Assembly: GCA_944386965.1 (NCBI GenBank)
Contig: CALXDE010000234.1
Location: 1 to 10,072, forward strand
Length of the DNA: 10,072 bases
Direction of reading: 5' to 3'
Source: an uncultured Oscillospiraceae bacterium
GTDB taxonomy: Bacteria > Bacillota_A > Clostridia > Oscillospirales > Oscillospiraceae
Part shown: positions 1-6,999 of the stretch, in pieces
Position numbering within the stretch: position 1 is the stretch's first letter
Layout of the letters: every line of letters begins with the position of its first letter
The notes under the pieces: model-generated
Database searches by the model: none
What the model was told of the DNA's origin: nothing
What the model saw: the letters and a program-made list of their open reading frames with translations, nothing else
Position numbers and translations under genes: made by a program

Positions 1-1742
1 TCTCTGGCGGCCAGAAGCGGGTCCAGGCCGCCGGCGCCCTGCCGCTTTTGGCAGGCGTCCCGGATGACCGTTATGTAATCGCTCAGCGCCTGTGGTCCGT
101 TGGCAACGGACTCCGGCCGCTGCAGAATGCCGGTGAGGTGGTTCATCTCCTCGCTGTCCAGCGCGCCGGCCAGGGCGCTGATCTGCATCGGGCGCCCGGA
201 GGCGTGACAGGACAGGAGCAGCCCATAGATCCTGCCCAGCAGCGGGGAGGAGAACTCCTCCGGCCGCAGCGCGGCGCAGCGGTCGGCCAGGGCGTTGTCC
301 AGGAGCAGCAGACGGATGACGCCCTCCTCGGCCATGGCGGAGTGGATGTCGCTGTAGCGGATGGAGCGCTCAGTCGGCTGCAGGGCGGCCGCGGGATTCA
401 TCTCCCGGCGCTGCCGCTCCCGCCGCTCCTTCCCGTGCTTTCGCCTGGCGGCCCGCTGCACCTCCAGCTGCAGAGCCTCCCGGGAGAAGCCCGCCCGCTC
501 CGCGGCCCGTCCGGTGTAGATCTCCCGCTCCACCGCGCTGTCCAGCCCCGCGAGAAGCGCGCTGACCTCCTCGGCGTAGGCGACGCGCTGCTCGTCGTCC
601 CGCAGGTCGTATTTCGCGGCTACAGCCTCCATTTGATACTCGATATGGTTTTCACTGCCGCTGAGCAGCCGCTCAAAGGCGGCGGCGCCGCGGTTCTTGA
701 TAAAGTCGTCCACATCCTGCTTCACCGGCTGCCCGTCCACAATGCGGTTGGGGATGTTCAGGACCTTCACGGTGAACTCGGAATTGTTCAAAAGGTCGAT
801 GGCCTTCTGGGTGGCAGTCCGCCCGGCGTTGTCGTTGTCGTAGCAGAGGACCAGCTCCTTGGTATAGCGGCTGAGAAGCCGGGTCTGCTCGGTGGTGAGG
901 GCCGTGCCCATGGAGGCCACGGCGTTGTCAAAGCCCGCCTGGTGGAGGGTGATGACGTCGATGTTTCCCTCGCAGAGAATGAAGTTGGAGCGCTTGGTCT
1001 TTTTGGCCAGGTTGATGCCGTAGAGAATCCGGCGTTTGCTGTAGGTGATGGTTTCCGGGGTGTTCATATATTTGGGCTCGGACTTGTCCAGCACCCGGCC
1101 GCCAAAGCCCACCACGTCGCCCCGCACGTCGATCACCGGAAACATCAGGCGGTTGCGGAACTTGTCATAGAGCCGGCCCTGGTTGTTCCGCACCGCCAGC
1201 CCCGCCGCCAGCAGCTCCGCCTTGGTAAATCCCTTTGCGGTCATAGCGGTGATGAGGCTGTCCCACGCATCCAGCGAGGCGCCCAGGCCAAAATCCATGG
1301 CGACCTTGCGGCTGATCTGCCGCCGCTCCAGATAGGCAGCCACCGCCGCGCCCTCCGCGCGCTGGAGATTGGCGTAGTAAAACCGGGCGGCCTCCCGATT
1401 GAGGGAGAGGACCCGCTGGCGCAGGCGCGTGCTCTCCCGGTCCTCTGTGTCCTCCGGCACCTCCAATCCGGCCCGCTTGGCCAGAAAACGCACCGCGTCG
1501 GGAAAGGAGAGGTTCTCCTCCTCCATAATGAAGTTGATGACGCCGCCGCCCTTTTTGCAGCCAAAGCAGTAGAAGATCTGCTTGTCCGGCGAGACGGAAA
1601 AGGAGCCGGTTTTTTCGTTGTGAAAGGGGCACAGGCCGAAGTAGTTGCCGCCCTTTTTCGTCAGATGCACATAGGAGGATACCACGTCCAGAATGTCATT
1701 TCGCGCCACGACTTCATCCAGGAAACGCTGGGGAAATGCCAC
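1..1742 (-). CDS. dnaG: DNA primase DnaG (3' end cut by window edge)
   Basis: Replicative primase, which makes RNA primers for lagging-strand synthesis and works with the DnaB/DnaC helicase. 580 codons are visible. The N-terminal CHC2 zinc domain has C38-P-F-H41 and C59-F-G-C62. The Toprim catalytic core shows CEGNIDVI (E258) and YDNDNAG (D302, D304). The helicase-binding C-terminal region follows and runs off the left edge in frame; compared with the usual ~590-600 residues only about the last 10-20 are missing. The start is GTG at 1742-1740, with AGGAGG eight bases upstream; translation begins MAFPQRFLDEVVARNDI, a typical DnaG N-terminus, and no ATG fits. Odd points: EGNID replaces the common EGYMD and DND is the acidic pair, probably lineage variants. 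In clostridia rpoD often follows dnaG, but that lies outside the window. The upstream 1743-1830 stretch is A/T-rich and presumably holds the promoter, but I could not assign its boxes. Family assignment is very secure. Confidence 0.97.
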   Translation of the reverse strand, partial: MAFPQRFLDEVVARNDILDVVSSYVHLTKKGGNYFGLCPFHNEKTGSFSVSPDKQIFYCFGCKKGGGVINFIMEEENLSFPDAVRFLAKRAGLEVPEDTEDRESTRLRQRVLSLNREAARFYYANLQRAEGAAVAAYLERRQISRKVAMDFGLGASLDAWDSLITAMTAKGFTKAELLAAGLAVRNNQGRLYDKFRNRLMFPVIDVRGDVVGFGGRVLDKSEPKYMNTPETITYSKRRILYGINLAKKTKRSNFILCEGNIDVITLHQAGFDNAVASMGTALTTEQTRLLSRYTKELVLCYDNDNAGRTATQKAIDLLNNSEFTVKVLNIPNRIVDGQPVKQDVDDFIKNRGAAAFERLLSGSENHIEYQMEAVAAKYDLRDDEQRVAYAEEVSALLAGLDSAVEREIYTGRAAERAGFSREALQLEVQRAARRKHGKERRERQRREMNPAAALQPTERSIRYSDIHSAMAEEGVIRLLLLDNALADRCAALRPEEFSSPLLGRIYGLLLSCHASGRPMQISALAGALDSEEMNHLTGILQRPESVANGPQALSDYITVIRDACQKRQGAGGLDPLLAAR

Positions 1743-1831
1743 ACCGCCGACCTCCTTTTCTCACTGCGACACAAGGCAAAAGACACGACTACTACTATAT
1801 ACGCTGTAAAATCAAAAATCCCTCTTTTTCT

Positions 1832-1887
1832 GAAAAAATTTTTGTCGGCGGGGCAGACCCGGAGGGCCGACTGCCGGAGCGCCCCGC
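1832..1887 (-). terminator. possible terminator of the phosphopantetheinyl transferase gene
   Basis: Immediately after the stop codon at 1889-1891, reading the minus strand, a 7-bp stem GCGGGGC/GCCCCGC (1887-1881 with 1854-1848) encloses a 26-base loop. About nine bases later comes a run of six T (1838-1833). The long loop and the gap before the T run make it a poor textbook terminator. The position at a gene end, just before dnaG, is its main support. Confidence 0.35.
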
Positions 1888-1888
1888 G

Positions 1889-2500
1889 TCAGCGTCTCTG
1901 GGCGGCCAGGACGATCTCGTCCACATCCACGCTGTGGATCGAGCAGGGGAGGGGAGCGCCGGTGGCCAGGGCGGCGTAATACCCCTCCAGCAGGACCAAA
2001 GGTCGGCAGGTAACGCCCTTCTCCAGCCCCTCGTCCCACCGGGTCAGGGCGGCAAACCCCCTGCCGTGGTACTTGGCCACAGCCTCCCGGTGGACCCACA
2101 TCTCCCAGAAATCCTGTCCCTTTGTGAAGTGGTAGTAGTGGAGAATCGTGTCCGCGGGGGGACGGCTCCGCTCCAGGTCCACTCCCACCGGCGTGTCGCT
2201 GAGGGCGCATACCACAGCGCCGTCGGTATGGCTGAGGTTGAACTGGATGGCGGGATAATCGGGGAAATAGGGCTTCCCACCCTCGGCGATGGCGATGGGC
2301 GGAAAGCCGAAGAAATCGTACTGGCGCTGAAGCGCCAGGTGAAGCGCTCCGTAGGCGCACAGCGCCTGGATCTGTTTGTCCTCCCGGGTGCGCAGCAGCC
2401 GCTGCCGCCGGCTGTAGGGCAGAATTTCCAGCAGAGCCGAGCGCTCCGTTCCGCTGAGCTCCCGGTTGATCCGCAGGGAATAGACCTGTACCTCTCCCAT
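1889..2500 (-). CDS. Sfp-type 4'-phosphopantetheinyl transferase
   Basis: Cytoplasmic enzyme predicted to move 4'-phosphopantetheine from coenzyme A to a conserved serine of a carrier protein (fatty acid, polyketide or nonribosomal peptide type). The 203-residue protein shows the Sfp-superfamily motifs in order: GKPYF (75-79), FNLSH (87-91), GVDLE (106-110, with Mg-binding D108 and E110), and WVHREAVAKYHGRG (135-148) matching the W..KEA..K..G signature, with E139 and K143 present and the usual K before EA replaced by R. It is slightly shorter than Sfp (~224). The ATG at 2500-2498 has AGGAGG eight bases upstream, and translation starts MGEVQVYSLRI. It stands alone between dnaG and the murC operon with its own near-consensus promoter (2542-2570). 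No carrier protein or synthase gene is nearby, so the substrate cannot be told. The superfamily call is firm; the exact type is not. Confidence 0.9.
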   Translation of the reverse strand: MGEVQVYSLRINRELSGTERSALLEILPYSRRQRLLRTREDKQIQALCAYGALHLALQRQYDFFGFPPIAIAEGGKPYFPDYPAIQFNLSHTDGAVVCALSDTPVGVDLERSRPPADTILHYYHFTKGQDFWEMWVHREAVAKYHGRGFAALTRWDEGLEKGVTCRPLVLLEGYYAALATGAPLPCSIHSVDVDEIVLAAQRR

Positions 2501-2541
2501 GGGGCCATCCTCCTGGTAAAAGAATTGCGAAGACTGTGGTC

Positions 2542-2570
2542 AGTATACGCAGATTGGAAGACCTTGTCAA
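2542..2570 (-). promoter_or_regulatory. SigA-type promoter of the phosphopantetheinyl transferase gene
   Basis: On the minus strand TTGACA (2570-2565) is followed after exactly 17 bases by TATACT (2547-2542): a perfect -35 box and a 5/6 -10 box. Transcription would start near 2535, giving a leader of about 35 bases before the ATG at 2500. This is the best vegetative promoter in the window and implies that the gene is transcribed separately from the murC unit. Confidence 0.8.
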
Positions 2571-2607
2571 TGGCGCGTTCCTCCCGGCGCCGGACGGGAC
2601 AGAGCAA

Positions 2608-2634
2608 GGCCGGGACGAGCAAGCCGTCCCGGCC
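2608..2634 (-). terminator. hairpin after the YbaK-family gene
   Basis: Perfect 10-bp inverted repeat GGCCGGGACG/CGTCCCGGCC (2608-2617 with 2625-2634) with a 7-base loop, 16 bases beyond the stop of the minus-strand gene ending at 2651. On the minus strand the stem is followed by TTGCTCTGT, only a weak T tract. The position between two minus-strand units, upstream of a fresh promoter, supports a terminator. Confidence 0.55.
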
Positions 2635-2650
2635 GGGCACAGCGCCGAAG

Positions 2651-3208
2651 TTACACCGCCTCCGGCAGATCCACGATCACAGCCTTGTGCCCCACGTGGG
2701 GCAGAAACAGATTGAGCAGGTCCGATGTCTCGATCCGCAGCGTTCCGGTGTTGAGGCAGGGATGACAGCCGAAATAGGCCGCCTGATAGGTGCTCCGGTC
2801 CAGCAGCAGCTGCACCCGGTTGTCCTTGTCGTTCATCAGCGCCAGGACGGAGGCCGAGCCCGGCGTGACCCCCAGAAGCTCCTCCATCTGTTCCGCCGAG
2901 CCAAAGCTCAGACGGGCCGAGCCGATCTGGGCGGAGAGGTCCTTGGTCTTGAAGGGCTTATCCGCCGGCATGCACAGGAGATAGAACTGGGTCTGCTGGC
3001 GGTTGGTGAGAAACAGATTCTTGCACACAGCCACGTTCAGCGCCTCGCTGATGGCCCGGCAGTCCTCCATGGTGTCGGCGGGGTCGTGCTCCACATATTG
3101 GTAGGGAATGTGGAGCCGCTCCAGCAGGTGCAGGACCTCCTGCTGAACGGAGGTGCAGCCGTCGTCGGGAACTGTGGTGTAGATGCGGGAAATGGTCATT
3201 GTGCTCAT
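2651..3208 (-). CDS. YbaK/ProX-family aminoacyl-tRNA deacylase (prolyl-tRNA synthetase-associated domain protein)
   Basis: Stand-alone editing-domain protein related to the INS domain of prolyl-tRNA synthetase. Members of the family hydrolyse mischarged tRNAs, classically Ala-tRNA(Pro) for ProX/PrdX-type proteins. The 185-residue chain has the fold's hallmarks: KNLFL (63-67), LSFGSAEQMEELLGVTPGS (100-118), the ND pair (126-127) and a CHPCLNTGT segment (148-156), where relatives carry a similar HPN.NTAT motif. The start ATG at 3208-3206 follows GGAGG by seven bases; a second ATG three codons in is less well placed. It lies 15 bases after the murC stop with no promoter between, so it is the second gene of a murC operon. 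Both proteins deal with alanine (MurC as substrate, the deacylase as mischarged amino acid), a suggestive but unproven link. Substrate specificity is inferred from the family. Confidence 0.88.
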   Translation of the reverse strand: MSTMTISRIYTTVPDDGCTSVQQEVLHLLERLHIPYQYVEHDPADTMEDCRAISEALNVAVCKNLFLTNRQQTQFYLLCMPADKPFKTKDLSAQIGSARLSFGSAEQMEELLGVTPGSASVLALMNDKDNRVQLLLDRSTYQAAYFGCHPCLNTGTLRIETSDLLNLFLPHVGHKAVIVDLPEAV

Positions 3209-3223
3209 GGGAATTCCTCCGTT

Positions 3224-4585
3224 TTATCGCAGCAGGGCTTCCCCCGCCGTGTAGATGTTTCCGGCGCCGACGGTCACAATCAGGTCGCCGTCCCGTGCCA
3301 GCTCCCGCAGATGCCGGGTGACATCCGCGAGGGTGGGACAATAGATCGCTCCCGGCAGCTCCCCGGCCAGGTCCTTGGAGGAGATGCCGATGGTGTTTTT
3401 CTCCCGGGCGGCGTAGATCTCGGCCAGCAGGACCACGTCCGCGGCCCTGAGCTCCCGGACAAAGTCGTCAAAGAGCGCCTTGGTCCGGCTGTAGGTATGG
3501 GGCTGAAAGGCACAGATGATCCGCTGATACCCAAGGCTCCGCGCCATTTGAAACAGCGCGTGGAGCTCCCCGGGGTGGTGGGCGTAGTCGTCGTAGATTT
3601 TGGCGCCATGGTAGGCGCCCTTGTACTCAAAGCGCCGGCCGGCTCCGGTGAAGGAGGCCAGTCCCTCGCTGACAGCTTTCCCCGGGATGCCCAGCACAAA
3701 GGCCGCGGTGGCGGCGGCCAGAGCGTTCATCACGTTGTGCATCCCGCCCACCTGCAGTTCCACATGGCAGTACGGCTTGCCGCGGACCACCACATCGAAG
3801 GCGGGAAGACCGCCTTCCCACTGGATGTTTTCCGCCCGGCTGTCGGCCGCGCGCTTCACACCGAAGGTGAAGAGGGAGAGGCCCGCCAGCGCCTCCATGG
3901 CGCCGGGATCGTCGGCGTTGGCCACCACATATCCGCTCTCCGGCACCAGCTGGGCAAACCGGCGGAAGGAATGCTCCACATCCTGGAGGTCCTTGAAGAA
4001 ATCCAGATGGTCCGCCTCCACATTCAGCACCACCGCCACGGTGGGGAAGAAGTGGAGAAAAGAGTTGCAGTATTCGCAGGACTCCAGTATAATGGTGTCC
4101 CCGGCCCCCACCCGGTAGCCGCTGTGGAGCATGGGAAGGGTCCCGCCGATCATCACGGTGGGGTCGGCCCCGGCGGCCATGAAGATGTGGGTGGCCATGG
4201 AGGTCGTGGTGGTCTTGCCGTGGGTGCCCGCGATACACAGGGCGTTGCGATAGCCCCGCATGATGGCGCCCCAGGCCTCCGCGCGCTCAAAGACGGGAAT
4301 CCCAATCTCCCGGGCATGCCGGATCTCGGGATTGTCGTCGTGGACGGCGGCGGTGCGGATCAGAAAATCCGCCCCCTCCACCGACTGGGCCGCATGGCCC
4401 ACGGTCACCGGGATGCCAAGGGAGCGGAGGCGCTCCACGGCGGCGCTGTCCTGCATGTCGCTGCCCTGGACCTGAAGGCCCATGCTGTGCAGTACCTCCG
4501 CCAGGGGAGACATGGAGACGCCGCCGATGCCGCACAGATGGACCCGCTTCCCGGAATGAAAATACGCTTGGATGCTGGAACCCAT
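3224..4585 (-). CDS. murC: UDP-N-acetylmuramate--L-alanine ligase MurC
   Basis: ATP-dependent cytoplasmic ligase that adds L-alanine to UDP-N-acetylmuramic acid, the first amino acid of the peptidoglycan stem peptide. The 453-residue length fits the family (~450-490). The N-terminal Rossmann-like domain contains HLCGIGG (16-22). The central domain has the P-loop GTHGKTTTTS (120-129), the ESCEYCNSF segment (168-176) and NVEADHLDFF (188-197). The C-terminal domain starts near MHNVMNALAA (282-291) and carries RRFEYKG (317-323) and DDYAHHPGE (332-340). The CEY..SF form of the acidic motif is the type I associate with clostridial MurC. ATG at 4585-4583 has GGAGGA seven bases upstream. It is the first gene of a two-gene unit with the YbaK-family gene. 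Its leader contains a hairpin followed by five T directly before the Shine-Dalgarno sequence (4598-4618). The call is secure. Confidence 0.97.
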   Translation of the reverse strand: MGSSIQAYFHSGKRVHLCGIGGVSMSPLAEVLHSMGLQVQGSDMQDSAAVERLRSLGIPVTVGHAAQSVEGADFLIRTAAVHDDNPEIRHAREIGIPVFERAEAWGAIMRGYRNALCIAGTHGKTTTTSMATHIFMAAGADPTVMIGGTLPMLHSGYRVGAGDTIILESCEYCNSFLHFFPTVAVVLNVEADHLDFFKDLQDVEHSFRRFAQLVPESGYVVANADDPGAMEALAGLSLFTFGVKRAADSRAENIQWEGGLPAFDVVVRGKPYCHVELQVGGMHNVMNALAAATAAFVLGIPGKAVSEGLASFTGAGRRFEYKGAYHGAKIYDDYAHHPGELHALFQMARSLGYQRIICAFQPHTYSRTKALFDDFVRELRAADVVLLAEIYAAREKNTIGISSKDLAGELPGAIYCPTLADVTRHLRELARDGDLIVTVGAGNIYTAGEALLR

Positions 4586-4597
4586 AGATGTTCCTCC

Positions 4598-4618
4598 AAA
4601 AACGGCGGAAATCCGCCG
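4598..4618 (-). promoter_or_regulatory. terminator-like hairpin in the murC leader
   Basis: On the minus strand CGGCGG-ATTT-CCGCCG (4618-4603) forms a 6-bp all-G/C stem with a 4-base loop, followed at once by TTTTT (4602-4598) and then the murC Shine-Dalgarno GGAGGAA (4597-4591). It lies about 20-40 bases after the predicted murC transcription start. The shape is that of a short intrinsic terminator, so it may attenuate murC or shield the ribosome site. No antiterminator pairing is obvious, so the role is inference. Confidence 0.45.
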
Positions 4619-4643
4619 GTATTTGCTTTTTTACAACTAAAAT

Positions 4644-4672
4644 ATTATAATATGAACCATAGCAATATGCAA
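4644..4672 (-). promoter_or_regulatory. promoter of the murC operon
   Basis: On the minus strand a perfect -10 TATAAT (4649-4644) lies 17 bases after TTGCAT (4672-4667), a -35 box matching the conserved TTG. Transcription would begin near 4637, giving a leader of about 50 bases that contains the hairpin at 4598-4618. The surrounding stretch is much richer in A/T than the rest of the window, as expected for a promoter. Confidence 0.7.
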
Positions 4673-4703
4673 TTGGTAACCTGACCATGATAGCGGGGCT
4701 ATT

Positions 4704-4730
4704 TTGCCCAGATTTTAGCAGGATTATAAT
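4704..4730 (+). promoter_or_regulatory. promoter of cca-nfo
   Basis: A perfect -10 TATAAT at 4725-4730 lies 28 bases before the cca ATG. The -35 is weaker: TTGCCC at 4704-4709 (15-base spacer) or TTTTGC at 4702-4707 (17-base spacer). It sits back to back with the murC promoter, the two -35 boxes being about 30 bases apart, so a regulator bound between them could affect both units. The start would be near 4737. Confidence 0.6.
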
Positions 4731-4757
4731 GCCAATCCCCACAAAGGAGACAGTCCC

Positions 4758-6080
4758 ATGCCGGATTTTCCCAGACAAGTCCATGAATTGCTCACACGCC
4801 TGGAGCAGGCGGGATCTGCCGCGTTCCTGGTGGGGGGATGCGTGCGGGATTTGCTGATGGGGCGGCAGCCGCAGGACTGGGACGCGGCAACCTCCGCCCG
4901 CCCGGAGCGGGTGATGGAACTGTTTGCGCCGGACGCGCGGCCCACCGGATTACAGCACGGAACGGTGACGGTCCGTCTGGACGGACGAGACTTTGAGGTC
5001 ACCACCTTCCGCCGGGACGGGAAGTACCTGGACAGCCGCCATCCGGACCATGTGGAATTCACCTCCTCGCTGGAGGAGGACCTGTCCCGGCGGGATTTCA
5101 CCATCAACGCCATGGCCATGGACCGCCGCGGCGGTCTGATTGACCCCTTCGGCGGGCGGGAAGACCTGGAGCGCGCGGTGCTGCGCTGTGTGGGGGAGCC
5201 GGACCAGCGGCTGACGGAGGACGCCCTGCGGGTTATGCGCGGGCTGCGCTTTGCCGCGACGCTGGGCCTCGAGGTGGATGCGCTCACCGCCCAGGCCCTC
5301 CACCGCCGCCGGGAGGGGCTGGAGGAGATCGCCGCCGAGCGCATTGCGGCGGAACTGACAAAGCTCATCTGCGGTCCCTTTGCCCTGGACGTCCTGCTGG
5401 AGTATGCTGATGTGCTCGCGGTGGTGATTCCCGAGATCGCCCCGGCCGTCGGTTTTGACCAGCGCAATCCCCACCACTGCTACGATGTCTGGGAGCACAG
5501 CGTCCGGGCGATGGCGGCGGCGCCGGCGGATGCGGTGGTGCGCTATACGCTGCTGCTCCACGACCTGGGGAAACCGGAGACGTTCTCGCTGGACGAAAAT
5601 GGTGTCGGCCATTTTTACAGCCACGGCCGCGTCAGCGCGGAGATCGCCCGCCGGGTGTGCCGGCGCCTGCGGCTGGACCGGCACACCAGTGATGCCGTTG
5701 AACTGCTGGTGCGCTGCCACGATGTGGAGGTTCCCCTCACGGAAAAGGGCATCCGCCGGCAGCTGCGCGCGCTGGGGGAGGAGAACCTGCGGCGGCTGCT
5801 GCAGGTCAAGCGGGGGGACAATCTGGCCCAGCATCCGGACTATCTGGGACGGCAGAGCCACATCGCTCAGCTGGAGCAGATGCTGGACCTGGTGCTCCAG
5901 GAGGAGCAATGTTTTTCCCTGAAACAGCTCTCTGTAAAGGGAAACGACTTGCTTGCGCTCGGCCTCTCCGGACCGGCGGTTGGGAAGGCGCTGGATGCCC
6001 TGCTGGATCAGGTGGTGGAGGGAAAGCTGCCTAATGAGCGGGAGATGCTCCTGCTGTATGTAAAGGAGAAACTGCTGTGA
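4758..6080 (+). CDS. cca: CCA tRNA nucleotidyltransferase with HD domain
   Basis: Adds or repairs the 3'-terminal CCA of tRNAs from CTP and ATP without a nucleic-acid template. The 440-residue class II protein has the polymerase-beta-type head: GGCVRD (26-31) and DWD (D40, D42, metal ligands). RRDFTINAMA (111-120) follows, then the EDALRVMRGLRFA segment (154-166), which contains the EDxxR nucleotide-selecting motif (E154, D155, R158). A C-terminal HD domain follows with HHCYDVWEHS and LLLHDLGKPE (H268, D269), which in relatives has phosphohydrolase activity. From sequence alone I cannot tell a full CCA-adding enzyme from a CC- or A-adding one; no second copy is in the window. ATG at 4758 follows AAAGGAG by eight bases, with a promoter just upstream. 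The stop overlaps the start of nfo (GTGA, 6077-6080), indicating translational coupling. Confidence 0.96.
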   Translation: MPDFPRQVHELLTRLEQAGSAAFLVGGCVRDLLMGRQPQDWDAATSARPERVMELFAPDARPTGLQHGTVTVRLDGRDFEVTTFRRDGKYLDSRHPDHVEFTSSLEEDLSRRDFTINAMAMDRRGGLIDPFGGREDLERAVLRCVGEPDQRLTEDALRVMRGLRFAATLGLEVDALTAQALHRRREGLEEIAAERIAAELTKLICGPFALDVLLEYADVLAVVIPEIAPAVGFDQRNPHHCYDVWEHSVRAMAAAPADAVVRYTLLLHDLGKPETFSLDENGVGHFYSHGRVSAEIARRVCRRLRLDRHTSDAVELLVRCHDVEVPLTEKGIRRQLRALGEENLRRLLQVKRGDNLAQHPDYLGRQSHIAQLEQMLDLVLQEEQCFSLKQLSVKGNDLLALGLSGPAVGKALDALLDQVVEGKLPNEREMLLLYVKEKLL

Positions 6081-6916
6081 ACCATTATATTGGCGCCCAC
6101 CTGTCCAGCGCCACCGGATTTTACAAAATGGGACAGACCGCCCTGAAGATCGGCGCCAACACCTTTCAGTTTTTCTGCCGCAATCCCCGGGGGGCCAGGG
6201 CCAAGCCCCTGGACGCGGAGGACCTGGGAAAGCTGCGGGAGTTGCTGCAGGCGCGCGCCTTCGGCCCGGTGGTGGCCCACGCCCCGTATATCATGAACGC
6301 CTGCTCAAAGGATGCGGGTATCCGGAATCTGGCCGCTGAAATGATGGCCGGGGACCTGGAATTGATGGAGCATCTGCCGGGGAATTACTACAACTTCCAC
6401 CCTGGAAGTCATGTGGGGCAGGGGATGGAGGCAGGCTGCGCCCAGATTGCCGCCATGCTCAACGCCGTAATCCGTCCGGAACAGCGGACGGTGGTACTGC
6501 TGGAAACCATGGCTGGGAAGGGCACCGAGATCGGCGGCCGGTTCGAGGAACTGCGGGCCATTATCGACCAGGTGGACTGCCGGGACAGGATCGGCGTGTG
6601 TATGGACACCTGCCACATGTCGGACGGGGGATATGACATCCGCAGCGACCTGGACGGCGTGCTGGAGGAATTTGACCGGGTGGTCGGTCTGGAGCGTCTC
6701 CGGGCCATCCATATCAACGACAGCATGAACCCGCCGGGGGCCAGGAAAGACCGTCACGCCCGCATCGGGGAGGGGACGCTGGGGGAGGCATTCTTCGCCG
6801 CGCTCATCACCCACCCCAAGCTCTCCGGGCTCCCCTTCCTTTTGGAGACGCCCAACGACGACGCGGGGCACGGAAAAGAGATTGCCCGCCTGCGGGAGCT
6901 GTGCGGAGAGAAGTGA
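6077..6916 (+). CDS. nfo: deoxyribonuclease IV (endonuclease IV, AP endonuclease)
   Basis: Zinc-dependent AP endonuclease of base-excision repair, which cuts 5' to abasic sites and clears blocked 3' ends. In spore formers such enzymes also act in repair during germination. The 279-residue TIM-barrel protein (E. coli Nfo is 285) keeps all nine metal ligands: H68, H108 (FHPGSH), E143 (LLETMAG), D177 and H180 (MDTCH), H212 (IHINDS), D225 and H227 (DRHARIG), and E257 (LLETP). It starts with GTG at 6077, overlapping the cca stop as GTGA, with AAAGGAG eight bases upstream; translation begins MNHYIGAHLSSATGF, a typical N-terminus. It is the second gene of a cca-nfo unit. A 14-bp hairpin follows 19 bases after the stop. 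The call is secure. Confidence 0.96.
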   Translation: MNHYIGAHLSSATGFYKMGQTALKIGANTFQFFCRNPRGARAKPLDAEDLGKLRELLQARAFGPVVAHAPYIMNACSKDAGIRNLAAEMMAGDLELMEHLPGNYYNFHPGSHVGQGMEAGCAQIAAMLNAVIRPEQRTVVLLETMAGKGTEIGGRFEELRAIIDQVDCRDRIGVCMDTCHMSDGGYDIRSDLDGVLEEFDRVVGLERLRAIHINDSMNPPGARKDRHARIGEGTLGEAFFAALITHPKLSGLPFLLETPNDDAGHGKEIARLRELCGEK

Positions 6917-6935
6917 ACAGGAATCAGGCTGCGGC

Positions 6936-6969
6936 AAAGCGCTCCGGACCAGTGCGTCCGGGGCGCTTT
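6936..6969. terminator. 14-bp hairpin between nfo and dpsA
   Basis: Arms AAAGCGCTCCGGAC (6936-6949) and GTCCGGGGCGCTTT (6956-6969) pair over 14 positions with one T-G wobble and a 6-base loop. The A/T-ended base resembles the bidirectional terminators common in these genomes, although no longer T run follows on either strand. It most likely ends cca-nfo transcription and separates it from the sporulation genes. Confidence 0.6.
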
Positions 6970-6971
6970 GT

Positions 6972-6999
6972 CACCCTGGACCGCGGCCGGCATACCATG
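6972..6999 (+). promoter_or_regulatory. possible SigK/SigE-like promoter of dpsA-dpsB
   Basis: CATACCATG at 6991-6999 resembles the mother-cell sigma -10 consensus CATAnnnTA (one mismatch), and CACC at 6972-6975 could serve as the short -35 element (AC core) with a 15-base spacer. The implied start near 7005 leaves a leader of only about 17 bases, just enough for the GAGGGGG ribosome site. In Bacillus subtilis spoVF is SigK-dependent, which prompted the search. The motif is short and could be chance. Confidence 0.3.

Noticed and set aside
1743..1888. dnaG promoter boxes in the A/T-rich upstream stretch
   Set aside because: TTGATT and TATAGT-like hexamers exist but none are paired at a 16-18 base spacing, so I could not assign a promoter without forcing it.
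48..1979. A 643-codon open frame on the plus strand opposite dnaG
   Set aside because: Same shadow effect. The minus strand encodes a full DnaG with zinc and Toprim motifs, and the plus-strand product shows no family resemblance.
1812..2570. A 252-codon minus-strand frame overlapping the phosphopantetheinyl transferase
   Set aside because: It is a shifted frame of the same region with an Arg/Pro/Gly-rich product, while the chosen frame has all superfamily motifs, a ribosome site and a promoter.
1736..4684. A 982-codon open frame on the plus strand opposite the phosphopantetheinyl transferase, YbaK-family and murC genes
   Set aside because: Its product is low-complexity, rich in G, H, Q and V, with no recognisable domain. 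It runs antisense through three well-supported genes and their gaps, as expected from GC-rich codon bias leaving few stops on the opposite strand.
4724..5909. Long minus-strand open frames opposite cca
   Set aside because: Compositionally odd shadow products without domains; the plus strand carries a complete tRNA nucleotidyltransferase with promoter and ribosome site.
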